Part shown: in pieces, positions 53,396 through 64,000 of the stretch | Numbering within the stretch: position 1 is the stretch's first letter | How the letters are laid out: every line of letters starts with the position of its first letter | DNA from: Frateuria_A sp051900415 | Lineage (GTDB): Bacteria; Pseudomonadota; Gammaproteobacteria; Xanthomonadales; Rhodanobacteraceae | DNA length: 64,000 nucleotides | NCBI RefSeq assembly: GCF_051900415.1 | Contig: NZ_JBHZGL010000002.1 | Span: 62,001 to 126,000, forward strand | Reading direction: 5' to 3' | Position numbers and translations under genes: made by a program | The notes under the pieces: generated by a model | The model's database searches: none | What the model saw: only the letters and a program-made list of their open reading frames with translations | What the model was told of the DNA's origin: nothing

Positions 53396-53458
53396 GTAGC
53401 GTGGGCTTCAACCCACCGCCAGCATCCGGATGGTGGGCGCAAGCCCACCTACGGTGGC
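53396..53458. repeat. inverted repeat family C
   Basis: GTAGCGTGGGCTTCAACCCACC and GGTGGGCGCAAGCCCACCTACGG lie head to head. A related pair (GGTGGGCTTCAGCCCACC and GGTGGGCTGAAGCCCACC) is at 63,854-63,924. Its place just downstream of the autotransporter stop resembles other REP-type elements. Confidence 0.8.
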
Positions 53459-56271
53459 TAGAACGACAACCGGTACGCCAGCGTTGCCATGCTTCCCTGC
53501 TCGCGCTGGGCGAACCGGTGGTCGAGGCCGAAGGTGAGCCCCGCCCGCGGCGACATCGCCCAATCCAGCGTCATGCCCGCCACGCCGCCATAGCGCGACA
53601 GCCCGATGCCGCCCAGCGGCGCCCACTGGTCGATGCCGGTGAAGCTCGCGTCGAATCCGTCGCCGCGCGTGGCAAGCGCGCGTTGCCAGGCCAGGTGGGC
53701 CTGCAGGTCCAGGCTGCCGCCGTTGGCAAAGGTCCATGCCCGCGCTGCACGCAAACCCAACCCGGCCTGCCAACGCTCGATCGCATGCGCGTCGGCCTTG
53801 AGGCCGAAACCCCAGGCGCCCTGCTCGTTGAAGCCGCTGCTGTCGATCCGCGCGTATTGCAGGCTGGCGTACGGCGTGAGCGTCAGCCGGCCCCATGTGG
53901 TGCGGTAGCCGCTCTCGCCATAGGCAACGTCGTAGCGACCGTGGCTGTCGCTGGCGACACCAGCCAATGCCGGGCCCAGCAACACATGGCGACGCATGGA
54001 TTCGCGATAGTTGCCCATGCCCACGCGGCCCATCAGGTAGGCGTTGCCCCGCACGAGGCCGCCGTAGAGCATGCCTTCGACCGCGTGGCTGCGGCCCTGG
54101 TCGGCGGTTTCGACCAGCCGGCCCAGGCCTTGCGACTGGCTCAGGGCGAAGCCGGCCACGCCGTTGCTGCCGATGCGCATGTCCTGTCCGACCAGCATGC
54201 CGGAAAGATCCACACCCACGTTCGCGTAGCCGCTGCGCGCCAGGTCACCGTGGTAGCCCAGGTTCTGCGTCCAGCTTCCGGTGCCGTTGCTGTCGAGCAG
54301 ACGGTCGAACCGGTCGGACAGGGCGCGCGTGCCCGCATCGATCGCCTCGAAGGTCATCGCCGCGCTCGCGGCATGGAGCTGACCGGAGAGGCTCTCCAGC
54401 GACTGGCTGGCGCTGGAAAGCGTGGCTGCCTGCTGCAGGTGCGCCGCGCCGGCGACGAAACCGCCGCCCCCCGAAGCCGAACCGGTGCCGCCGGAGGCCA
54501 CCTGACCGTCGAGCTGTTCGAACGCCCCTTCCACGCGCTGCGCCGCGTTGTAGCTGGAAGCGCTGTAGCTCATGCCCTGGATCGCGGTGACGTCCGCGCG
54601 GGTCACGTCCAGCCAGGCCGTGGTCGCGTCATAGCCGGCCGTGGCGGTGAGCATCACGTTGGAGGCGGCGTTGATCGCACTGAAGGTGCCGGTCAATCCA
54701 GCGTTCGCGACGAGCACGTCGGTGTGCGCGTGGACCACGTAGTCCGAGCGCTTGCCGATCACGTAAAGATCGCCGCCGGAAAGATTGGCGGCGCCCGCGA
54801 CCTTGAGCACCGAACCCAGCTCCAGCGCCAGCCGCCCGCTGTCGTACTGGTAGTAGTTGCCACCGACAGCAAGGTCGCTGCCGCTGACCGTGACCACGCC
54901 GGCGTTGTCGATGTCGCCGCCGATGCTGTTTGCGGCGCCCAGGGTGCCGCCGATGTCCACCTGCAGCGCACCGGCCAGCGACTGGGCGTTGAGCGTGCCG
55001 CCCTCGATATGCGTCAGACCGGTATAGGTCGACGCCTGGGTCAGGTTGAGCGTGCCGCTGCCCTGCTTGACCAGCCCGCCCGCGCCGGAGATGGCGTTGT
55101 TCCAGCTCGACTCGCCGGTGAAGTCGACGGTGGCATCGCCCCAGTCGAATTTCGCCGGGCCGTTGACGGCCTTGCCGACGTTGAGCATGCCGTATCCGAA
55201 GATCGCGTCCGGACCGGCCGCACCCAGGTCGTCAGCCGTGCCCAGCAGCGTCTGGCGCACCATGTCGTTGGTGAAATACGGATACGCCTCCCACACCAGC
55301 GCCGCGGCGCCGGATACCTGCGGTGCGGCGAACGAGGTGCCGCTGACGATCCAGTAATCCTTGCTCGAATCACCCGTGGGGTAATCCTTGTCGCTGACGA
55401 TCACGTCGCCTGGGGCGGTCAGGCAGTAATCCATGGCCTTGCCGCAGGCATTGGAATAGTCGGCCAGTTCGGTATTTCCCGCCGCTGTGCTATTGCTGTC
55501 GGCCGCCACCGCGACCAGCCAGCCGCGCTCCAGCTCGGGCGCCAGCGAAGGCAACGCGGCGATGTCGCTGGGATCGGTGCGGCTCTCGTTGCCGGCCGCG
55601 AACACCACCAGGCCGTCGTGGCTGATCACGAAATCGTCGTAAGCCTGGGCGAAGGCCTGGTTGATGCTCGGGTCGGTGGTATCCCAGTAGATGCCGCCCC
55701 AGGAATTGTTCTGGACGCGCACGCCGTCGGCGATCAACGCAGGATTGAGGTATTGGCCGAAGAAGTCGGCATCCGAGGCGCCCACGGCATTGCCCTGGCC
55801 GGATCCATCGTCGGTCGGCTCCTCGTCCGCGATGATGCGCGCCGACACCAGGCTGGCGCCCGGCGCAATGCCGCCCGGGAACTCGCCGGCCGCGGCGCCC
55901 GCAGCGATCTCCGAAACCCAGGTGCCGTGTCCGACGACGTCGTCGACGCTGGTGTCGTTGACCTGCGGATCGACGTAGATCAGTTCGTCGATCACCCGCC
56001 CGGTAAGGCTGGGATGGGTGCGCATCACGCCGCTGTCGACGATGCCGATGGTGACGCCCGCGCCGGTATAGCCCTGGTTATGGGCGGCATAGGTGTTGGT
56101 CAGGGCCAGCTGCGCATCCAGCGGCGGCTCGTCCGTAGGCGTGGTGGGGGGCGGGGCCGGGGGCGGCGTTGGGCGGACATTGCTGCCACCACCGCCACCA
56201 CACGCGCTCAGGCTCAACGCGACGAGGATTCCGAGCGCCACGTCCCGGCGGCGCAATACCTGCGTATTCAT
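53458..56271 (-). CDS. subtilisin-like serine protease autotransporter
   Basis: 937 residues from the ATG at 56271 (GGAGAG just before). The signal ends LSLSAC, a lipobox, followed by GGGGGS and a proline-rich stretch, so the N-terminus is probably lipid-anchored. The S8 protease domain has the triad: Asp in GVTIGIVDSGVM, His in VVGHGTWVSEIAAG and Ser in VSGTSFAAPQVSGAAAL. A passenger-associated beta-helix repeat (GGLVKQGSGTLNLTQASTYTG) follows, and the C-terminal 280 residues form an autotransporter barrel ending in aromatic F (YRLSF). It should cleave or be presented at the cell surface; the substrate is unknown. Confidence 0.93.
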   Translation of the reverse strand: MNTQVLRRRDVALGILVALSLSACGGGGGSNVRPTPPPAPPPTTPTDEPPLDAQLALTNTYAAHNQGYTGAGVTIGIVDSGVMRTHPSLTGRVIDELIYVDPQVNDTSVDDVVGHGTWVSEIAAGAAAGEFPGGIAPGASLVSARIIADEEPTDDGSGQGNAVGASDADFFGQYLNPALIADGVRVQNNSWGGIYWDTTDPSINQAFAQAYDDFVISHDGLVVFAAGNESRTDPSDIAALPSLAPELERGWLVAVAADSNSTAAGNTELADYSNACGKAMDYCLTAPGDVIVSDKDYPTGDSSKDYWIVSGTSFAAPQVSGAAALVWEAYPYFTNDMVRQTLLGTADDLGAAGPDAIFGYGMLNVGKAVNGPAKFDWGDATVDFTGESSWNNAISGAGGLVKQGSGTLNLTQASTYTGLTHIEGGTLNAQSLAGALQVDIGGTLGAANSIGGDIDNAGVVTVSGSDLAVGGNYYQYDSGRLALELGSVLKVAGAANLSGGDLYVIGKRSDYVVHAHTDVLVANAGLTGTFSAINAASNVMLTATAGYDATTAWLDVTRADVTAIQGMSYSASSYNAAQRVEGAFEQLDGQVASGGTGSASGGGGFVAGAAHLQQAATLSSASQSLESLSGQLHAASAAMTFEAIDAGTRALSDRFDRLLDSNGTGSWTQNLGYHGDLARSGYANVGVDLSGMLVGQDMRIGSNGVAGFALSQSQGLGRLVETADQGRSHAVEGMLYGGLVRGNAYLMGRVGMGNYRESMRRHVLLGPALAGVASDSHGRYDVAYGESGYRTTWGRLTLTPYASLQYARIDSSGFNEQGAWGFGLKADAHAIERWQAGLGLRAARAWTFANGGSLDLQAHLAWQRALATRGDGFDASFTGIDQWAPLGGIGLSRYGGVAGMTLDWAMSPRAGLTFGLDHRFAQREQGSMATLAYRLSF

Positions 56272-56477
56272 GCTTGCTCTCCCCACATCCCTATTCCGTG
56301 CCGGTCCCCGCTGGCGGGGTCGGCGCCCGCAAACCGGCGCCAGTTTCCCACAAGCCATGCCCCGGAAGCGTGCACGGAAGCGCGGCCGGCGCGGTTTGCC
56401 GCACTGCGGCATACGCTGCGATAATGGGCAATCGTCCACGGCGCGCAGGGCGCGCCCAAGCCTCGCGGAGAATTCCC

Positions 56478-57656
56478 ATGTCCGACGTCGTCATTGCCGG
56501 CGCCAAGCGCACCGCCATCGGCTCCTTTCTCGGCCAGTTCACCGGCGTGCCCACCCCCACCCTCGGCGCGACCGCGATCCGGGCCGCGCTGGAACAATCC
56601 GGCGTGGCACCGTCCGAGGTCACCGAGGTGATCATGGGCTGCGTGCTGACCGCCAACCTCGGCCAGGCGCCGGCCCGCCAGGCCTCGCTCGGCGCCGGCC
56701 TGCCGCCGGCCGTCGGCTGCACCACCATCAACAAGGTATGCGGCTCGGGCATGAAGTCGATCATGTTGGGGCACGACCTGATCAAGGCCGGCTCGGCCGC
56801 GGTGGTGGTGGCCGGCGGCATGGAATCGATGACCAACGCCCCGCACATGGTCAACGCCCGCACCGGCATCCGCTACGGCGACGGTCAACTGGTCGACCAC
56901 ATGGCCTACGACGGCCTGACCAACCCGTACGACAACAAGGCGATGGGTATCTTCGGCGAGCAGTGCGCCGACAAGTACCACTTCAGCCGCGAGGACCAGG
57001 ACGCCTTCGCGATCGAATCGGTCAAGCGCTCGCAGGCAGCGCAGGCCTCCGGTGCCTTTGCCGACGAGATCGTTCCGGTGACGGTCAAAGGTCGCAAGGG
57101 TGACGTGGTGGCGGACACCGACGAGCAGCCCGGCCGCTCGGACATCAACAAGATCCCGACCCTCAAGCCCGCCTTCCGCAAGGAAAATGGCACCATCACC
57201 GCGGCCAGCTCGTCGAGCATTTCCGACGGCGCCGCCGCCGTGGTGCTGCTCTCGGCGGACGACGCCAAGGCGCGCGGCATCAAGCCGCTGGCGCGCATCG
57301 TGGCGCATGCCACCAACTCGCAGGAACCGGAGTGGTTCACCACCGCGCCGGTGGGCGCGATCCAGAAGGTGCTGGACAAGGCTGGCTGGAAGGTCGAGGA
57401 CGTGGACCTGTTCGAGGTCAACGAAGCCTTCGCGGTGGTCGCCATGGCGCCGATGCGCGAGCTGGGCGTGCCGCACGAAAAGCTCAACGTCAACGGCGGT
57501 GCCTGCGCGCTGGGCCACCCGATCGGCGCCAGCGGCGCGCGCCTGGTGGTCACCCTGCTCAACGCCCTGAAGACCCGCGGTGGCAAGCGCGGCGTAGCGT
57601 CCCTTTGCATCGGCGGCGGCGAAGCCACGGCGATCGCGGTGGAGCGACTGGATTAA
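56478..57656 (+). CDS. acetyl-CoA C-acetyltransferase (thiolase)
   Basis: 392 residues. Catalytic cysteine in NKVCGSGMKSIMLG, the second Cys region in NVNGGACALGHPIGASGAR, and CIGGGEA near the C-terminus (Cys acts as the general base). It either condenses two acetyl-CoA or cleaves acetoacetyl-CoA, the last step of leucine catabolism via acetoacetate. In context degradation is likelier than polyhydroxyalkanoate synthesis, but phaA function is possible. Monocistronic, upstream of the Ala-rich lipoprotein. Confidence 0.95.
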   Translation: MSDVVIAGAKRTAIGSFLGQFTGVPTPTLGATAIRAALEQSGVAPSEVTEVIMGCVLTANLGQAPARQASLGAGLPPAVGCTTINKVCGSGMKSIMLGHDLIKAGSAAVVVAGGMESMTNAPHMVNARTGIRYGDGQLVDHMAYDGLTNPYDNKAMGIFGEQCADKYHFSREDQDAFAIESVKRSQAAQASGAFADEIVPVTVKGRKGDVVADTDEQPGRSDINKIPTLKPAFRKENGTITAASSSSISDGAAAVVLLSADDAKARGIKPLARIVAHATNSQEPEWFTTAPVGAIQKVLDKAGWKVEDVDLFEVNEAFAVVAMAPMRELGVPHEKLNVNGGACALGHPIGASGARLVVTLLNALKTRGGKRGVASLCIGGGEATAIAVERLD

Positions 57657-57815
57657 GGCCTTTCCGTCACCTTCTGTCGACGGAACGAATGAAAGCCTGT
57701 TAACCGGCTTTTTAATATGTACTGAAGGGCAGTTGGTAAAACATATGGCGCGTGTACGGCGAAAGCGCTATTAATACGCGGCCAAAACGGCATTCCACGG
57801 CAAAGGAGATCCACC

Positions 57816-58232
57816 ATGAAGTTGACGCGTACCCTACTCGCCTCCGCGCTCGTCGCGCTGCTGGCGGCTTGCAGCAACGGCGCGCAGGATTCCGCGCAGG
57901 ACGCCCAGCAGTCCGCCGACCAGGCTCAGCAGTCCGCTGACCAGGCCCAGCAGGCTGCGGCGCAGACCGGTTCGCCGGCCGCCGACCAGGCTGCCCAGCA
58001 GGCCACCACGGCCGCCAACGCCGCCGGCCAGGCTGCTGATCAGGCCCAGCAGGCTGCTACTGCCGCCTCGGCTGCCGCCCCGGCCAACAACGACATGTCG
58101 AAGGACGCCATGTCGCAGGCCAAGGACGCCGCCGACAACGCTTCGGACCAGGCTGACAAGGCTGCCGACGCTGCCAAGGACGCCGCCGACAACGCCAAGG
58201 ATGCTGCCGACGACCAGAACAAGGGTCACTGA
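57816..58232 (+). CDS. alanine-rich coiled-coil lipoprotein
   Basis: 138 residues. A lipoprotein signal ends ALLAAC. The mature part is nearly all Ala, Asp, Gln and Lys in heptads (SADQAQQSADQAQQAA and KAADAAKDAADNAKDAADD), so it forms a long helix or coiled coil at the envelope surface. It resembles Lpp-like or oxidative-stress-type helical lipoproteins, but there is no C-terminal lysine-anchor pattern. AAGGAG at 57802-57807 precedes the start, and a strong terminator follows, so expression is probably high and single-gene. Confidence 0.85.
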   Translation: MKLTRTLLASALVALLAACSNGAQDSAQDAQQSADQAQQSADQAQQAAAQTGSPAADQAAQQATTAANAAGQAADQAQQAATAASAAAPANNDMSKDAMSQAKDAADNASDQADKAADAAKDAADNAKDAADDQNKGH

Positions 58233-58252
58233 TCCTTCGGTTGTCAGATCGG

Positions 58253-58283
58253 AAAAAACCGGCCGCTTGCGGCCGGTTTTTTT
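58253..58283 (+). terminator. strong intrinsic terminator
   Basis: AACCGGCCGC and GCGGCCGGTT pair around TT, flanked by an A-run on the left and TTTTTTT on the right. Classical rho-independent terminator, usable in both directions. Confidence 0.92.
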
Positions 58284-58443
58284 ATGCGCGCCTTTCGCGC
58301 GACACGCGTGTTGACCGCACGCGCGGCGGTCGCCGGTTATCATCGGGAGTTTGGCCGGTGCGCTTCGCTCCAATTCGCTATCGCGCCCATGGATGACACC
58401 CCGCCGCGTGCGGTTACGAACGAATGAGCCAGAGTCCAGTCCG

Positions 58444-60051
<1,608 letters not shown>

Positions 60052-60122
60052 CTCCTGCAGGAGCGGGACCGTGCGCGACCGCCGTGCCCGCACGGTCGCG
60101 CACAGGTGCGCTCCTTCAGAGA
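60052..60122. repeat. REP-like inverted repeat (family B)
   Basis: GCAGGAGCGGGACCGTGCGC and GCACGGTCGCGCACAGGTGC, ending CTCC, form an inverted pair directly after the mccB-like stop. It resembles the unit at 46.3-47.0 kb. Confidence 0.8.
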
Positions 60123-60236
60123 TTCCGGTCGTTCGCGCTTTTTCTCTCTATCGCGCCGTCCAGTGCGCAACGGATGCCGCGGTGGCGTCTGGTGCATGAC
60201 CCTCGACTGGTGGCGGCCTGCGCGGGTCGCTCAGCG

Positions 60237-60535
60237 TCAGCGACCGCGCGGACGAAAATGCAGCGGCACCGATTGCTGCGCCACAGGCGTCGGTGCGCAG
60301 CCGCCGCAACTGGAGCAGCCCTCGCCGCTCCCGCAACCGCCGCTCTTCGCGTCGACCGGCTGCAGCCAGCTACCTGCGCGCCGCAGGGCCGCCGCGCGGC
60401 CGGGGCGGTCCAGCGCGGCCGAAAGACGCGCCTGCATGCGTTTGGCCGTCTGCGGCAGCAGCTTGCGAAACGCGGCCAGCAGACTGGCCAGCAGCACCAG
60501 CGTGAGCACCACCGCCTGCACGATCGCGAACGTGC

Positions 60536-60539
<4 letters not shown>
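60237..60539 (-). CDS. small Cys-rich FeoB-associated membrane protein (DUF6587-like)
   Basis: 100 residues starting at a GTG that overlaps the FeoB stop (GTGA at 60536-60539). One membrane helix (IVQAVVLTLVLLASLLAAF) leads to a cytoplasmic tail ending in KSGGCGSGEGCSSCGGCAPT, four cysteines in CxxxxxCxxCxxC spacing. It resembles the small FeoC-like or Cys-rich proteins that follow feoB in Xanthomonadales; metal or redox sensing is plausible. Confidence 0.8.
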
Positions 60540-62382
<1,843 letters not shown>

Positions 62383-62386
<4 letters not shown>

Positions 62387-62625
62387 GCCGCCTCCGCCTT
62401 CACATAGATGCGCGCCGCCTCGCTGCGGCGCAGGGCAAAGCGGGTGGAGCCGATCTGGATCAGCAGGGGATCGGCGCCGAGCGGACCGCAGGCGACCACG
62501 CGTACCGGCTCGCCGTCGACGAAGCCCAGGTCGCGCAGGCGCTGCGCGATGGGGTCGCCGGCGTGGGCATCGTCCACGCGGTCGACCACGGCGGGCGAAC
62601 CTTTGGGCAAGTCGGAGAGGCGCAC
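62383..62625 (-). CDS. feoA: ferrous iron transport protein A (FeoA)
   Basis: 80 residues, SH3-like: LSDLPKGSPAVVDRV, then RLRDLGFVDGEPVRVVACGPLGADPLLIQIGSTRFALRRSEAARI. It activates FeoB. I take the GTG at 62625, because sequence upstream in the same frame lies within the Fur-like site and repeat DNA. The stop overlaps the FeoB start (ATGA at 62383-62386). First gene of the operon. Confidence 0.93.
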
Positions 62626-62639
62626 GGTGGGGTATTGAA

Positions 62640-62661
62640 GATAAGAATGGTTCGCATTATA
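62640..62661 (-). promoter_or_regulatory. Fur box upstream of feoA
   Basis: On the minus strand this reads TATAATGCGAACCATTCTTA followed by TC, close to the consensus form AATGCGAATCATTCTCAT. It ends 14 bases before the feoA start, so the Fur repressor would block the promoter when iron is plentiful. Not tested. Confidence 0.75.
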
Positions 62662-62696
62662 GGCCAAAGGGGCTCGGTGCGCAGGGCGGCTTTGTC

Positions 62697-63026
62697 GCAA
62701 GGCTTCCCCCATCCGCCCTTCGGGCACCTTCCCCCGTGGGACGGGGGAAGGATCGGGACGTGGCATCCAGGCGACTGGGAAACATCAAAGCGCGCGGCAG
62801 CCAGTGATCCTTCCCCCGTGGGACGGGGGAAGATCGGGACGTAGCATCCAGGCGACCGGGAAACATCGAAGCGCGCGGCAGCCAGTGATCCTTCCCCCGT
62901 AGGACGGGGGAAGGATCGGGACGTAGCATCCAGGCGACCGGGAAACATCGAAGCGCGCGGCAGCCAGTGCACCTTCCCCCGTTCACGGGGGAAGGTGCCG
63001 ACAGGCGGATGGGGGAAGCCTTGCCT
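62697..63026. mobile_element. palindromic repeat element, family A (four hairpins)
   Basis: Ends GCAAGGCTTCCCCCATCCGCC and GGCGGATGGGGGAAGCCTTGC are perfect inverted repeats. Inside, the CCTTCCCCCG...CGGGGGAAGG hairpin occurs at 62727, 62809, 62890 and 62972 (81-82-base spacing), separated by almost identical GGATCGGGACGT(G/A)GCATCCAGG spacers. The spacers are the same, so this is not CRISPR. Confidence 0.9.
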
Positions 63027-63069
63027 CACACCCCGCTACACTCCCCGCTTTCCGCAGGAAGCCCCGCGC

Positions 63070-63855
63070 ATGTCCGCCATCCTCGTTACCGACCGCGCCG
63101 CCGTCCGCCAGATCGCCCTCAATCGCCCGGAGGTGCACAACGCCTTTGACGACGGCCTGATTGCCGAGCTGACCTCCGCGCTGGTGGAGGCCGGCCGTGA
63201 CGATGCCGTGCGGGCCGTGGTGCTGACCGGCACGGGCGCGAGCTTCTCCGCGGGCGCCGACCTCAATTGGATGCGCGGCATGGCGGGGGCGAGCGAACAG
63301 GAGAACCGCGAGGACTCGCTGCGCCTGGCCGCGCTGGTGCGCACGCTGCAATTCCTGCCCAAGCCGACCATTGCGCGCGTCAACGGCGCGGCCTACGGCG
63401 GCGGCGTGGGGCTGATCGCCGCGTGCGACATCGCCATCGGCGCGGACGGCGCGAAGTTCGGTCTTACCGAAGTGAAGCTCGGGCTGGTGCCCGCGGTGAT
63501 CTCGCCCTACGTAGTCGCCGCCATCGGCGTGCGGCAGGCGCGCCGGTTGTTCCTCACCGGCGAGATCTTCGACGCGGCCGAGGCCTGCCGCATCGGCCTG
63601 CTGCACCGCGTGGTGCCGGCCGAGGGGCTCGACGAGGCGATCGATTTCACGCTGAAGTTGCTCGCCAAGGCCGGTCCGCAGGCGCAGCGCGAGGCCAAGC
63701 AGCTGGCGCTGCGCATGGCCGGGATCGACGAAACGGGCGCCGGTGCCATCGACGCGGACAATGCCGAACTGATCGCGCGACTGCGGGTTTCGGCCGAAGG
63801 CCAGGAAGGCCTGGGCGCCTTCCTCGACAAGCGTGCGCCCAACTGGATCCCGTAG
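63070..63855 (+). CDS. enoyl-CoA hydratase, methylglutaconyl-CoA hydratase-like
   Basis: 261 residues. Crotonase fold: IALNRPEVHNAFDDGLI, VVLTGTGASFSAGADLNWMRG (first oxyanion hole), NGAAYGGGVGLIAACDIAIG (second), and FGLTEVKLGLVPAVISPYV with the catalytic glutamate. It hydrates methylglutaconyl-CoA to HMG-CoA in leucine breakdown; ordinary enoyl-CoA hydratase activity is the alternative. The ADLNWM motif and genomic context favour the former. It follows the repeat element by about 45 bases. Confidence 0.9.
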   Translation: MSAILVTDRAAVRQIALNRPEVHNAFDDGLIAELTSALVEAGRDDAVRAVVLTGTGASFSAGADLNWMRGMAGASEQENREDSLRLAALVRTLQFLPKPTIARVNGAAYGGGVGLIAACDIAIGADGAKFGLTEVKLGLVPAVISPYVVAAIGVRQARRLFLTGEIFDAAEACRIGLLHRVVPAEGLDEAIDFTLKLLAKAGPQAQREAKQLALRMAGIDETGAGAIDADNAELIARLRVSAEGQEGLGAFLDKRAPNWIP

Positions 63856-63924
63856 GGTGGGCTTCAGCCCACCACCACCCCTGCGCGCAAACGAGCCGGT
63901 GGGCTGAAGCCCACCCTACGCTAG
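63854..63924. repeat. inverted repeat family C
   Basis: GTAGGGTGGGCTTCAGCCCACC and GGTGGGCTGAAGCCCACCCTACG are inverted copies around a 30-base spacer. It matches the element at 53,396-53,458. It lies between two convergent stops. Confidence 0.85.
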
Positions 63925-64000
63925 GGATCGGTCCGGTCGCGTTTCCAACGCTTGCCGGAACGACGCACAAAGCTCTCTCATCTGTTCGTATTCGGGCGTA
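63918..64000 (-). CDS. C-terminal end of a gene continuing past the window
   Basis: The last 27 codons on the minus strand read TPEYEQMRELCASFRQALET then RPDRSLA and a TAG at 63918-63920. The composition is that of a real helical protein end, with no stop to the window edge. It is too short to identify. The codon choice resembles the rest of the window. Confidence 0.4.

Noticed and set aside
53401..56424. 1007-codon plus-strand frame opposite the autotransporter
   Set aside because: It is the shadow of the autotransporter gene; composition is Arg/Ala-biased and it has no domain.
62697..63026. CRISPR-like array of regular hairpins with 81-82-base spacing
   Set aside because: The spacers are almost identical, the repeats are G/C hairpins that occur singly elsewhere, and there are no cas genes.

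Overview
The window is high-GC gammaproteobacterial chromosome. The gene set fits a Xanthomonadales bacterium of the Rhodanobacteraceae type (Rhodanobacter/Dyella/Frateuria-like): a fused IcmF mutase next to leucine-degradation genes, a RAYT transposase with degenerate REP-like sequence, a subtilase autotransporter, FeoAB with a small partner, and many copies of short palindromic repeats. The assignment is inferred from gene content, not from a marker gene. No rRNA, tRNA or CRISPR array was seen.

Layout. 0-9 kb is housekeeping and DNA repair: dihydroorotase, a broken BLUF gene, a BON lipoprotein, a PQQ-type sugar dehydrogenase pair, a UdgX-like uracil-DNA glycosylase coupled to a radical SAM protein, and an M24 peptidase. 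9-18 kb has secreted and envelope proteins (two members of an unknown secreted family, an S9 hydrolase, LemA/DUF2207, an ankyrin protein). 18.0-19.8 kb is a RiPP-like cassette: a 55-residue peptide with two imperfect repeats, a perfect hairpin, then an asparagine-synthetase/lasso-cyclase homologue without a protease or recognition protein. 20-28.5 kb holds a phosphoethanolamine transferase, a frameshifted glycosyltransferase, a stress flavoprotein, a diguanylate cyclase and an exported methyltransferase.

28.5-42.3 kb is an accessory island. It has a third member of the secreted family, intact and degraded RAYT genes, an Mrr-type nuclease remnant, an AHH-nuclease toxin with a coupled putative immunity gene (and relics of a second copy at 26.1 and 28.5 kb), a DUF3883 nuclease-like gene coupled to a membrane protein, and a tight three-gene operon (DUF262 protein, DUF3696-type AAA ATPase, unknown protein) of lower GC. 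The last two look like defence modules.

42.4-64 kb is branched-chain amino acid and acyl-CoA metabolism: IcmF, leucine dehydrogenase, isovaleryl-CoA dehydrogenase, thiolase, methylcrotonyl-CoA carboxylase beta subunit and a methylglutaconyl-CoA hydratase-like enzyme. These can be ordered into leucine -> ketoisocaproate -> isovaleryl-CoA -> methylcrotonyl-CoA -> methylglutaconyl-CoA. Interspersed are a TetR/hydrolase pair, an M48 protease, an autotransporter and Fur-type-regulated feoAB. This half is studded with three families of palindromic repeats, one of which has inserted in frame in the interdomain linker of IcmF, and another of which forms a five-copy 147-bp tandem array.
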